A stretch of DNA of 64,000 nucleotides from NCBI GenBank assembly GCA_900758475.1, contig CAAERQ010000016.1, forward strand, positions 1-64,000, in the 5' to 3' direction. Under the pieces are notes generated by a model that worked only from the letters and a program-made list of their open reading frames with translations, ran no database searches and was not told the origin of the DNA. A program made the translations under genes and the position numbers. Shown here piece after piece: positions 8,418-16,717 of this stretch. Position 1 is the first letter of the stretch; every line of letters begins with the position of its first letter. Origin of the DNA: an uncultured Collinsella sp. (GTDB lineage: Bacteria > Actinomycetota > Coriobacteriia > Coriobacteriales > Coriobacteriaceae).

Positions 8418-9710
8418 TTAATTTGAAAGCAAGTTGCCGATCGTGTTGGCGGCTGCCTGGTCCTTGGCGGCAATTGCGTGTGCATAGGTGTCTAGCGTGA
8501 GCTTGACGGTGCTGTGCCCGAGGCGGCTGCTGACGGTTTTGATGTCGACGTTCTCTCCGATCAGCAACGTCGCCTGCGTGTGCCTGAGCATATGCGGGGT
8601 CAGGCCGGAGTACTTTGTACCTCGAGCGTACATCTTTCCGTCTCGCTCGATGTAGTGCGTGATTTCTCTGAACTGCCCAAAGCCATAGTCCGAGCACCAT
8701 TCGCGGAACCATCGCGAAAAGCAGTTTGGGTCCATGTGCGCGATGGCGATTGGCCCCCTCTTTCCTTTTTCGTCATCTTTAGTTTTTGCCCTCGTGTTTC
8801 TTTGGGGATCGACTAATGTGTGCACAATCGGGGTGCTGGAAGCCTGTTCGAGGTCGACTTCGGCGAGAAGCGTGCGCTGAAGCTCGCGCCAGGCGGCGAG
8901 CCTCTCGAGTGCAAGCGGGCTCAAAGAGACGGACCTTTTCCCCGTTGAGCTCTTTGGGTCTCTGACCAGCTTGTCGGCGGCATACTGTCCGTCGATGCGG
9001 ACATAGCCGTCGCCAAAATGGACGTCGCCCCATCTGAGTCCGAGCATCTCTCCGCGGCGCATGCCGGTATCGAGCAACAAGAGGGTGCCTATTCTGTGAG
9101 AGTCCATCTCCTGTGAAAGGAGGAGGGAGAGAAGCCTCCGGGCTTCATCGAGGGAAAGAGCCTGCCTCTCTTTTCCTTTGGGCCGCGGGATGACGGTGCC
9201 GGCGCAGGGGTTCTTGACAATCAGGTCGTCAAGCATGGCGGCCTTCATAATCTGATTCAGTTTTACACTGATTTTATGCAGCTCAGATTCGGAGAATCTT
9301 CCACTTTTGCGGGCTTCAGCATAGCCGGCGTTTATTATGTGGGGCCTCAGGTCTTTTACGGGATAATTGCCGAAAAGCTCCTGTATTTCCTTAACTTCAA
9401 GCTCTTCGCGGTCAAGGGCAAGCGGGCTGATGGTCTCGGCGTCCACGCGATCTTTGTGGAACTCTTTGGTGTACTGATAAACGGTCTTATCGGGGTCTTT
9501 GATGGTGAGTCCGCTATTGAGCTCAGCCTTATATGCTTCGAGCTCGGCTCTCAATTCCGACTTGTTCTTTGCGTAGACCTTTCGGCGAGGTGAGTACCTA
9601 TATTTGCCGGTAATGGGGTCTTTGCCCATGTTGTGCCTGATATAGTACACGTTTTTCTGCGTCTTGCTTTTAAGGGCGCTTCCCTTACCAACGACAAGAG
9701 GCCTGCTCAT
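8418..9710 (-). CDS. int: Tyrosine recombinase (element integrase)
   Basis: 430 residues, the usual length for integrases of integrative elements. An arm-binding-like basic N-terminus (YYIRHNMGK...YSPRRKVYAKNK) and a SAM-like core-binding domain (about residues 75-170) precede the catalytic domain. Catalytic residues are visible: R218 in GMRRGE, H373 and R376 in HMLRH, H399 in RLGHS and Y409 in DTYAHA. An insertion (DEKGKRGP) sits between the Arg and His boxes. The ATG at 9708-9710 has an AAAGGA site. The gene is about 275 bp from the tRNA-Met fragment, the usual place for an integrase beside its attachment site. Confidence 0.93.
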   Translation of the reverse strand: MSRPLVVGKGSALKSKTQKNVYYIRHNMGKDPITGKYRYSPRRKVYAKNKSELRAELEAYKAELNSGLTIKDPDKTVYQYTKEFHKDRVDAETISPLALDREELEVKEIQELFGNYPVKDLRPHIINAGYAEARKSGRFSESELHKISVKLNQIMKAAMLDDLIVKNPCAGTVIPRPKGKERQALSLDEARRLLSLLLSQEMDSHRIGTLLLLDTGMRRGEMLGLRWGDVHFGDGYVRIDGQYAADKLVRDPKSSTGKRSVSLSPLALERLAAWRELQRTLLAEVDLEQASSTPIVHTLVDPQRNTRAKTKDDEKGKRGPIAIAHMDPNCFSRWFREWCSDYGFGQFREITHYIERDGKMYARGTKYSGLTPHMLRHTQATLLIGENVDIKTVSSRLGHSTVKLTLDTYAHAIAAKDQAAANTIGNLLSN

Positions 9711-9753
9711 GCGCCGATCCTTTGGTCAAATGAATACGAATGTGACTCCATGG

Positions 9754-9840
9754 CTGCGTGGCATACGCTCGGAGCAGCACGCCCGTGCGGCCCGTGAAGC
9801 GGGCGCTTCGGGTGCGCTGCTCCGAGCGTATGCCACGCAG
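9754..9840. repeat. 25-bp perfect inverted repeat between integrase and attachment site
   Basis: Arms at 9754-9778 and 9816-9840 are perfectly complementary, with a 37-bp centre that is itself partly self-complementary (GCCCG...CGGGC). The structure lies 44 bp upstream of the integrase ATG, so it would fall in the integrase 5' leader or promoter. It could be an integrase/excisionase arm site, an attenuating hairpin or a transfer-related site. Confidence 0.85.
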
Positions 9841-9984
9841 TGGCGAAAGTCAAGATTTCAGTGGTCGAATTTTGGTCGAAATCGAACAGAACCGCTATTT
9901 GGTGTTTTTGAAAGAAATGTATATCTACCTGCCTATATAGCGGTGTCAAACAGTCTCAAAGAGTGTCAACAAGTTTAGAAACTA

Positions 9985-10033
9985 CGGGCTCATAACCCGG
10001 AGGTCGTAGGTTCAAATCCTGCCCCCGCGACCA
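9985..10033 (+). other. 3' half of tRNA-Met (CAT): right attachment site of the element
   Basis: The anticodon arm with CAT at 9991-9993, the variable loop, the T arm (GTAGGTTCAAATCCTGC) and the acceptor 3' strand ending CCA at 10031-10033 are present. The bases to the left do not supply a D arm or a 5' acceptor strand, so this is not an intact tRNA. This is the usual footprint of integration into the 3' part of a tRNA gene; the functional copy should lie at the left end of the element, outside the window. Confidence 0.85.
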
Positions 10034-10042
10034 AGAACTTGC

Positions 10043-10073
10043 AGCTCGTCGGTCTAGCCGACGAGCTTTTTTG
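10043..10073 (+). terminator. Rho-independent terminator behind the tRNA fragment
   Basis: Perfect 10-bp arms (AGCTCGTCGG at 10043-10052 and CCGACGAGCT at 10058-10067), a 5-nt loop and a run of T at 10067-10072. It is probably the original terminator of the tRNA-Met gene, left behind at the right junction. Confidence 0.85.
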
Positions 10074-10122
10074 TTATTCCGGGACCGTATTTTCGGTCCA
10101 ATTCTCGGCCTCTCAAACAAAA

Positions 10123-10498
10123 TCTTGATCTGTAACATCTAGATCCGATTTGGGCGGCTAGGTGTTACAGATCGAGATATACCGGTGGGCTGGGTCCTGT
10201 TTGTCTAAATCTGTAACACGAGGGACAGATTTTGCCGAGTTGTTGTTACAGATTGAGATGTTCGGACGGACGGTTGCCGTTTGTCTTGATCTGTAACAGG
10301 TGGAGGCTAAAAGTCGGTCTAGATGTTACAGATTGAGATGTTTGGTCGGACCGAGTTTGTTCGTCTCGATTTGTAACATCTAGGGTCGTTTTTGATCTGC
10401 AGGTGTTACAGATCGAGATTTTCCGACGGAACGCTCTCGTTTGTCTCGATCTGTAACAGTAAGACCCGGTTTTGCTGAGTAACTGTTACAGATCGAGA
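10123..10498. repeat. Array of ten 15-bp motifs alternating in orientation at 40-bp pitch
   Basis: Motif TCTCGATCTGTAACA and its reverse complement alternate: forward at 10123, 10204, 10284, 10364, 10444 and reverse at 10163, 10244, 10324, 10404, 10484 (each 15 bp, up to a few substitutions). All intervals between motifs are 25 bp except one of 26 bp. Intervals between convergent motif ends are variable in sequence with a T-rich centre. The other class is more alike (a CCG.CGGA-like core ending GTTTG). The array therefore behaves as 80-bp tandem units, each able to fold into a 15-bp stem. It ends about 165 bp before the oxidoreductase gene at 10663. No cas gene is near, and alternating orientation rules out a CRISPR. 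Confidence 0.9.
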
Positions 10499-10662
10499 CA
10501 AACCGGCGGCCGGGCTCATCCCATCCGACGGGCCGCCTCGCCCCATCCACCTGCCGCCACCTGATATTCGCCGATTTTCGTTGTGCCGCCGTGCTTCCAT
10601 GCCATATCCTCTAGACAACTACGCGGCATCATCGCCGCCGCGCCTACAAGAGAGGAATATCC

Positions 10663-12693
10663 ATGACCGCACCTGCATCCAAGCTGCTCCAGCCCATTAC
10701 GGTTGGCCCCCTTGAGCTCAAGAACCGCATTATGTTCCCGCCGCTGACCACCGGCTACGAGGAGCGCGACGGTTCCATCGGCGAGCGCAGCCTGGCTTTT
10801 TACGAGCGCCTGGCCCGTGGCGGCGTGAGTTACATCGTCATCGGCGACGTTGCTCCCGTTATGACCGCAAGCCCCACGCCCAAGCTGGCGACCGACGCCC
10901 AGATTCCCACATTTAAGGCGCTGGCCGACGCCGTCCACAAGCACGGTGCCAAGGTCGCGCTGCAGCTGTTCCACCCCGAGTACGACGTGCCCGGTGTCGG
11001 CCGTATGGTCATGGGATCCATGGCTGCCGCCAAAGTCGCGCAGGAGGCCAAGGCCGCCGGCGACGAGGAGACCTTTGCCGCCAAGATGGCCGAGTCCAAC
11101 GAGATCCGCAAGCAGGCATACGCCAAGCTGCACCACGACATGCAGCACTTTGTGAACGAGGCGAGCGTAGAGCAGCTCACCCAGATCAAGGAGGCCATCG
11201 CTGCCTCGGCCGCCCGCGCGCAGCAGGCCGGGATTGACGCCATCGAGGTCCACGGCGACCGCCTGGTGGGTTCGCTGTGCTCGGCCATCCTCAACCAGCG
11301 CACCGACGAGTACGGCGGCTCGTTCGAGAACCGCGTTCGCTATGCGCTCGAGGTCGTCGCCGCCATTAAGGAAGCCGCGCCGCAGCTGATGGTGGAGTAC
11401 AAGCTTCCCGTGATTATGGAGAACCCCGACGGCACGCCGCGCGGCAAGGGCGGCCTGCAGCCCGACGAGGCCTGCGAGTTTGCCAAGCTGCTCGAGGGCG
11501 CGGGCATCGACATGATCCAGGTCGCACAGGCAAACCACACCGGCAACATGGGCGACACCATTCCGCCCATGGGCGCCATGCCCTACAACTGGACGCTGCC
11601 GGTGGCCGAGCGTGTCAAAGCCCTGGTCTCCGTGCCGGTGGCAACCGTGGGCCGTGTTGTCTCGGTCGAGGCCGGTGAGAAGATCCTGGAAGACGGCGCG
11701 GCCGACATCATCGCCTATGGCCGCTCGCTCATGTGCGACCCCGACATTGCGCTGAAGGCTGCGACCGGCGAGCCCATTCGCGAGTGCCTCAACTGCAACA
11801 AGGGTTGCGTCGACGCGATTCAAAACCGCAAGTACATCTCGTGCGTGCTTAATGCCGAGAACGGCGACGAGGCGACTATCGCCATTAAGCCAGGCGAGGG
11901 CGACAAGAAGATTGCCGTGGTGGGCGGCGGTATTGCCGGCTTGGAGGCCGCGCGCGTGGCGGCCAAGCGCGGTTACGACGTGACCGTCTACGAGGCGAGC
12001 GATCATCTGGGCGGCCAGATTGTGTTGGCGGCCGCACCTCCGCGCAAGGACGAGATCATGCGCTCCGTTGAGTACTACGAGAAGATTCTGCCCGGCCTGG
12101 GCGTGAAGGTTGAGCTCAACCACGTCGCTACCGCTGAGGACCTCAATGCCGCCAACGCCGCGATTGTGGCCGTGGGTGCGCACGACGTGGTTATCCCCGT
12201 TCCGGGTGCCGACTCGAAGAAGGTCGTCTCGGGCTGGGACGTGCTGGCCGGCAAGGTGGAGCTTGCGGGCCGCGTCGCCGTCATTGGCGGTGGCCTGGTG
12301 GGCACCGAGACTGCCGAGTACCTGCTGCAGCACGGCTGCGAGGTGGCGATCGTGGAGATGCTCGATAAGATTGCCGCGGGCGAGTCCGAGACCATTCTGC
12401 CGCTGATTATGAGCGACTTTGCAGAGCACAACGTGGAGCAGCACGTGAAGACCCGCCTGACCGCCATTACCGACGAGGGCGTGGAGGCTGTACGTACTGC
12501 CGAAGACGGCGCCGAGGAGCCGGTGAAAATCGCCTGCGATTACGTGGTGATGGCCGTGGGTTCCAAGGCCAACGCGTTTGACCTGGACGGCGTGACGGTG
12601 CCCGTGACCTGCGTGGGCGACTGCTCGGGCGAGCGCACCGCCGACATTGCGAGTGCCATTCGCACGGCGTATCACGCGGCCAACGAGCTGTAG
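10663..12693 (+). CDS. NADH:flavin oxidoreductase/2,4-dienoyl-CoA reductase-like protein (OYE family)
   Basis: 676 residues. An N-terminal old yellow enzyme TIM barrel (about 1-370) binds FMN; C375, C378, C382 and C394 form the [4Fe-4S] motif; a C-terminal disulphide-reductase-like part follows with a dinucleotide-binding VVGGGIAG at about 419-426 and a second at about 540-547 (VIGGGLVG). This is the layout of FadH, enoate reductases and steroid or bile-acid reductases of gut anaerobes; the substrate cannot be told from sequence. The usual HGAHGYL segment of the active-site loop reads HGDRLVG (197-203), so the substrate pocket differs from FadH. The ATG follows GAGAGG. The gene stands alone, flanked upstream by the alternating repeat array and downstream by a G+C-rich hairpin and T run near 12785-12810. 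Confidence 0.88.
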   Translation: MTAPASKLLQPITVGPLELKNRIMFPPLTTGYEERDGSIGERSLAFYERLARGGVSYIVIGDVAPVMTASPTPKLATDAQIPTFKALADAVHKHGAKVALQLFHPEYDVPGVGRMVMGSMAAAKVAQEAKAAGDEETFAAKMAESNEIRKQAYAKLHHDMQHFVNEASVEQLTQIKEAIAASAARAQQAGIDAIEVHGDRLVGSLCSAILNQRTDEYGGSFENRVRYALEVVAAIKEAAPQLMVEYKLPVIMENPDGTPRGKGGLQPDEACEFAKLLEGAGIDMIQVAQANHTGNMGDTIPPMGAMPYNWTLPVAERVKALVSVPVATVGRVVSVEAGEKILEDGAADIIAYGRSLMCDPDIALKAATGEPIRECLNCNKGCVDAIQNRKYISCVLNAENGDEATIAIKPGEGDKKIAVVGGGIAGLEAARVAAKRGYDVTVYEASDHLGGQIVLAAAPPRKDEIMRSVEYYEKILPGLGVKVELNHVATAEDLNAANAAIVAVGAHDVVIPVPGADSKKVVSGWDVLAGKVELAGRVAVIGGGLVGTETAEYLLQHGCEVAIVEMLDKIAAGESETILPLIMSDFAEHNVEQHVKTRLTAITDEGVEAVRTAEDGAEEPVKIACDYVVMAVGSKANAFDLDGVTVPVTCVGDCSGERTADIASAIRTAYHAANEL

Positions 12694-13133
12694 TTGAACA
12701 TCGCGGCCAGGCGGGGCGGCAGCACGGACCTGCCTCGCCCGACTGCGTCCCATCGGGTGTCAACCGGGGCGGGGTCTGCAAGCGCAGCAGGTCCCGTCCT
12801 TTTTGTTTTGCTCCGGTGGAGGGCAGTGCGCGGTAATCATGAGGAGTGAGGACATCTACTACCTTGCAGGCCGCTCAAAATTATTGGGGGAGGGGTTAAT
12901 AATTATATCCTCTATACCAAAAGACATAAAGAGATGCCAATTTTGGTGACAAGCGAATGACGATTAGCTGCGAGTCAGCTACCAGCGTAAATAATCGATA
13001 AAGAAACGTCGTAAATTGGTGCCAAATGCCCAGATAACGCCGCGTCTATTTTAATTAACTGTTTTGAGCAAACAGCAAAATGCTACTATCTAACATGCAC
13101 GTAAGAAAGCAGATTAACGGTTAAGGCTAAGAA
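12694..13133. other. 440-bp intergenic region, AT-rich right half
   Basis: The first 120 bp after the oxidoreductase hold a GC-rich imperfect hairpin ending in CTTTTTG (about 12763-12806), a probable terminator. From about 12870 the composition turns AT-rich, unlike the surroundings, and no open frame with a plausible protein is seen. The right end carries the candidate promoter listed separately. Confidence 0.5.
13064..13092 (+). promoter_or_regulatory. Candidate sigma-70 promoter for the orphan HTH gene
   Basis: TTGAGC at 13064-13069 and TATCTA at 13087-13092 are separated by 17 bp, in AT-rich sequence 42 bp upstream of the HTH gene start. Confidence 0.45.
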
Positions 13134-13538
13134 GTGGCAGGTATGTCGGAAGCAACTAGGACTCGCACGCATGCGCCTGAGGTTAGGCAGCGCGCCGTCG
13201 AGGTCCTCCAAGAGGGGGTCGGTCATCGCGCCCTCGCCGCGGAGCTCGGCATTCCCCAGGCCACGGCTCGTCAGTGGGCCCGCGCGTATGCCGTGGGCGG
13301 TGCCGACGCCGTGCTCAACGCGGGCACTCGCCATCATACATATTCGTACGAGGTGAAACTCGCCGTGGTTAAGGACCGCATGGAAAACGGCCTTACGGTT
13401 CGCGAGGCTATGATCAAGCACAAGATTCCCAGCGAGTCTTCGGTCAAGGCCTGGTGCCGCCAGTACCGCGACGGCGGCGAGGCGGCGCTGGTCGATAAGC
13501 CGCGGGGTCGCAAGCCGCGCGTTAAAAAGCCGGAATAG
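13134..13538 (+). CDS. Orphan IS3-OrfA-like double helix-turn-helix protein
   Basis: 134 residues from a GTG at 13134 (AAGG seven bases upstream); an in-frame ATG at 13143 is the alternative. Two successive helix-turn-helix units are visible: HRALAAELGIPQATARQWAR (about 32-51) and a second in VREAMIKHKIPSESSVKAWC (about 88-107), each followed by a YRDGGEAAL/YAVGGADAVL-type tail. This is the pattern of the OrfA part of IS3/IS150 transposases. No OrfB with a DDE domain follows and no terminal inverted repeats are seen, so it is either a remnant or a domesticated regulator. A basic lysine/arginine tail ends the protein, and a terminator follows directly. Confidence 0.75.
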   Translation: MAGMSEATRTRTHAPEVRQRAVEVLQEGVGHRALAAELGIPQATARQWARAYAVGGADAVLNAGTRHHTYSYEVKLAVVKDRMENGLTVREAMIKHKIPSESSVKAWCRQYRDGGEAALVDKPRGRKPRVKKPE

Positions 13539-13548
13539 CGAACGGGAT

Positions 13549-13573
13549 GGTGCGCCCACGAGGCGCATTTTTC
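13549..13573 (+). terminator. Terminator of the orphan HTH gene
   Basis: A short stem, TGCGCC (13551-13556) with GGCGCA (13562-13567), and a T run at 13568-13572, 12 bp after the stop. Confidence 0.65.
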
Positions 13574-13822
13574 TTGCCGCGCCAACTTTTCGAACCGCCG
13601 CGAGCCTATTGGGACATTCTTCAACGTGGCCAATAAACCGCACACAGTGGGCCGCGCGCCCGTCGCTGCGGTAAGGAAACGTCACCCTCTACTCCAGCGC
13701 GGACAGACTCCTTACCCCGTACGCCTAAAACTCCCCAGTTGGCCGAAAATCTGCCGCCGCTACTCCTCAATTGAGCTATAACGTTAAACAATTGCAGCGT
13801 TTTTGCATGGGGGAGTGATGGT

Positions 13823-16705
13823 ATGACGCTACTGTATTTCCTTACCCTGTTTCCGCTGGTACCGGCGCTGGGCATGCTGCTTGCGCGCGGTGACCGCGCC
13901 CGCGATGCGGTGGGGCTCATAGGTTCCGGCATTATTATGGCGGTGACAGTTGTAGTCGCCGTCATGTTTTTTGGCACGGGTCCGCAGAGCTTTGAGGTTG
14001 CCCCCGGCACCTCGCATGTGCTCTCGATCATCAGCTCCGCCATCGATGTCATCCTGTGCGCCGTCATCCTGTACAACGCGTACAAATATAGGAACGCGCT
14101 CACCACGGTGCTCGGCGTAGTCCAGCTGGTGGGTTCGCTCGCCTTTGCGGCCATGACGCTGCCCGCGGCCGAAGCCGTCACGGCGACGCCACTCTACCTG
14201 GATTACATGAGCGTGATCATGGTCCTTGCCGTCGGCATTGTCGGTAGCCTTATCTGCGTGTATGCCCTGGGCTACATGAAGGACTTCCAGGCCCATGACG
14301 AGCACGAGGCCGCGCTGCGCGGGCAGACCGCGCCCGACCGTCGCCCGCAGTTCCTGGCGCTCATGTTCCTGTTCCTCTCGGCCATGTTCGTCATCGTGAC
14401 GAGCGACAACCTAGAGTGGCTGTTCTGCGGCTGGGAAATCACCACCGTGTGCTCGTTCCTCATGATTGGCTACACGCGCACGCCCGAGGCCATTAAAAAC
14501 GCCTTCACCCAGATCATCCTGAACATGCTGGGCGGCATCGCGTTTTTGGCGGGCCTTATGTTCCTGCACGTCAACGGCATGCCGTTGACCATCTCGGGCA
14601 TGATCGGGCTTTCCGGCGCCGGAACCGCGCAATCCGCGCTGCTGGTGATGCCGGTCGTTCTGCTGTCGCTCGCCGCACTCACCAAGGCCGCACAGATGCC
14701 GTTCCACACTTGGCTGTTGGGTGCCATGGTTGCCCCCACGCCCACGAGCGCCCTGCTGCACTCGTCCACCATGGTCAAGGCCGGCGTGTTCCTGATGGTC
14801 AAGCTGAGCCCGCTCTATGCCATCTATCCCGTGACCGGCTTTATGGTCACGAGTGTGGGCGCCATCACGTTTTTGCTCGCTGCCCTCATGGCCATCTCGC
14901 AGAGCAACGCCAAACGCGTGCTCGCGTACTCCACCATTTCCAACTTGGGCCTCATCAGCGCCTGCTTGGGTGTCGGCGCGCCCGAGGCCGTATGGGCCGC
15001 CATCTTCCTGATCCTGTTCCACACGGTGGCAAAGTCGCTGCTGTTCCTGTGCGTGGGCACGGCCGAGCATCATATCGGCAGCCGCAATATCGAGGACATG
15101 GACGGTATGTTCAGCCGCATGCCGCACCTGACGCGTCTGATGATGCTGGGCATCATGGGCATGTTTGTGGCGCCGTTTGGCATGCTCGTGTCCAAGTGGG
15201 GCGCCCTGGTGGCGTTTGCGCAGACCGGCAACGTGCTCATGATCATGGTGCTTGCCTTTGGCTCGGCCGCGACGTTTTACTTCTGGGGCAAGTGGCTTGC
15301 CAAGCTTTCGGGCGTCGACCCCACGGCTCAAAACGTTGAGGTCAATGTCCATAAGACCGAATGGATGGCGCTCAACACCATCGCCGCGCTGCTGATTCTG
15401 TGCTGCGTGGCGTTCCCGCTTATCTCGAGCGGTCTGGTGTCGCCTTACTTGGCCATGGTGTTTGGCCGCGTGCCGTACGTTATTGGCAAGGACGCCATGT
15501 ATCTGATGGTGGTTATCGTGGCGTTTATCGCCGTAGTGCTGCTGACGTCGTTCCGCGTGAGCAACAAACCGCACGTAAACGTATATCTTTCGGGTGTGGG
15601 AACCGACAATTACCGCCATTTCCGCGGCTCGATGGGACACGAGGTGAAGGCCGAAAAGCGCAATTGGTACTCGGAGGACGCCCTTGGCGAGAAGCGTATT
15701 GGCCCCGCGGGTAGCGTCGTGTGCTGCAGCATTATCTTGTTTGCGCTGCTGTGTTGCGCGTGGATTGGGCCCGAGCGGCTTGCCATGAGTGCGCCCTCGG
15801 TGTTGCGCGGCAAGTATTTTGAAGGCTCGGGCGTCGTGGGCATCTTTATAGGCACCGTGGCGTTTGCCCTGATTGCGCCGCTTGTGGGCGGCCTGATCGA
15901 CGGCGTCGACCGCAAGCTTTCGGCCCGCATGCAGGGCCGCGTGGGCCCGCGCCTGCTGCAGCCCTTCTACGACGTTGCCAAGCTGCTGCGCAAGGCCCCT
16001 GCCAGCGTAAACACCATGGACGATACCTACATGGCGTGCGCGCTCATCTTCACCGTCGTGGGCGGCGGCATCTTTGTGTCGGGCTCCAACACGCTGCTGT
16101 GCGCTTTTATGGTTACCCTCGCCGCGATCTTTGTGGTGCTGGCGTCCGCCTCGACGCAAAGCCCGTTTGCCCAGGTCGGCGCCGACCGCGAGCTGCTGCA
16201 GGTCATGAGTTACGAGCCCGCCGTTCTGCTGATGAGCGTGGGCCTGTACCTTGCCACCGACAGCTTCGATTCCATTGCCGTGACGGGGCAGTCGGCCCCC
16301 ATCATCGTGTACAGCGCGCCCATTTTCCTCGCGCTGCTCGCGGTGCTTACCATCAAGCTGCGCAAGTCGCCGTTCGATCTTTCGTACTCGCATCACGCGC
16401 ATCAGGAGATCGTCCAGGGCGTCGCCACCGAGATGAGCGGCGGCACGCTGGCCAAGATGACCCTTATGCACTGGTGCGAGACCGTGCTGTTTTTGATGTG
16501 GGTGGGCATGTTCTTTGTTTGGGACAACCCGGTGAGCTGGGTGGTCGCCCTGGTCGTGATGGCTGCGACGTACTTTGTCGAGGTGCTGATCGACAACACC
16601 TTTGCCCGCAGCACCTGGCGCAGCTGCTTTAAGCTCGGCTGGGGCGTGGCGCTGGTGTTTGGCCTGCTCAACCTTATGCCCATCCTCGTCGACGTGTTTA
16701 TTTAG
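13823..16705 (+). CDS. Fused EchA-EchB: antiporter-like and NuoH-like subunits of Ech hydrogenase
   Basis: One 960-residue membrane protein joining two subunits that are normally separate. Residues 1 to about 640 are a NuoL/HyfB/EchA-type proton-pumping subunit (many membrane helices; LEWLFCGWEITTVCSF with the conserved Glu; LAALTKAAQMPFHTWLLGA with the conserved Lys; HSSTMVKAGVFL). Residues from about 665 to 960 are the NuoH/HycD/EchB-type membrane anchor (DRKLSARMQGRVGPRLLQPFYD, then DRELLQVMSYEP and KSPFDLSYSHHAHQE). The frame runs through without interruption. A GGGGGAG site precedes the ATG. It is the first gene of the ech operon; the next gene starts 12 bp after its stop. In the complex it would couple ferredoxin-driven proton reduction to ion translocation. 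Confidence 0.9.
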   Translation: MTLLYFLTLFPLVPALGMLLARGDRARDAVGLIGSGIIMAVTVVVAVMFFGTGPQSFEVAPGTSHVLSIISSAIDVILCAVILYNAYKYRNALTTVLGVVQLVGSLAFAAMTLPAAEAVTATPLYLDYMSVIMVLAVGIVGSLICVYALGYMKDFQAHDEHEAALRGQTAPDRRPQFLALMFLFLSAMFVIVTSDNLEWLFCGWEITTVCSFLMIGYTRTPEAIKNAFTQIILNMLGGIAFLAGLMFLHVNGMPLTISGMIGLSGAGTAQSALLVMPVVLLSLAALTKAAQMPFHTWLLGAMVAPTPTSALLHSSTMVKAGVFLMVKLSPLYAIYPVTGFMVTSVGAITFLLAALMAISQSNAKRVLAYSTISNLGLISACLGVGAPEAVWAAIFLILFHTVAKSLLFLCVGTAEHHIGSRNIEDMDGMFSRMPHLTRLMMLGIMGMFVAPFGMLVSKWGALVAFAQTGNVLMIMVLAFGSAATFYFWGKWLAKLSGVDPTAQNVEVNVHKTEWMALNTIAALLILCCVAFPLISSGLVSPYLAMVFGRVPYVIGKDAMYLMVVIVAFIAVVLLTSFRVSNKPHVNVYLSGVGTDNYRHFRGSMGHEVKAEKRNWYSEDALGEKRIGPAGSVVCCSIILFALLCCAWIGPERLAMSAPSVLRGKYFEGSGVVGIFIGTVAFALIAPLVGGLIDGVDRKLSARMQGRVGPRLLQPFYDVAKLLRKAPASVNTMDDTYMACALIFTVVGGGIFVSGSNTLLCAFMVTLAAIFVVLASASTQSPFAQVGADRELLQVMSYEPAVLLMSVGLYLATDSFDSIAVTGQSAPIIVYSAPIFLALLAVLTIKLRKSPFDLSYSHHAHQEIVQGVATEMSGGTLAKMTLMHWCETVLFLMWVGMFFVWDNPVSWVVALVVMAATYFVEVLIDNTFARSTWRSCFKLGWGVALVFGLLNLMPILVDVFI

Positions 16706-16717
16706 GAGGCGGCATCC

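Noticed and set aside
9985..10033. Intact tRNA-Met gene
   Set aside because: No D arm or 5' acceptor strand can be formed from the sequence to the left of 9985.
10123..10498. Possible CRISPR array
   Set aside because: Repeats alternate in orientation, are only 15 bp long, half of the spacers are similar to each other, and no cas genes are near.
10516..12753. 745-residue minus-strand open frame under the oxidoreductase
   Set aside because: Shadow frame; the plus strand carries clear FMN, Fe-S and dinucleotide-binding motifs.
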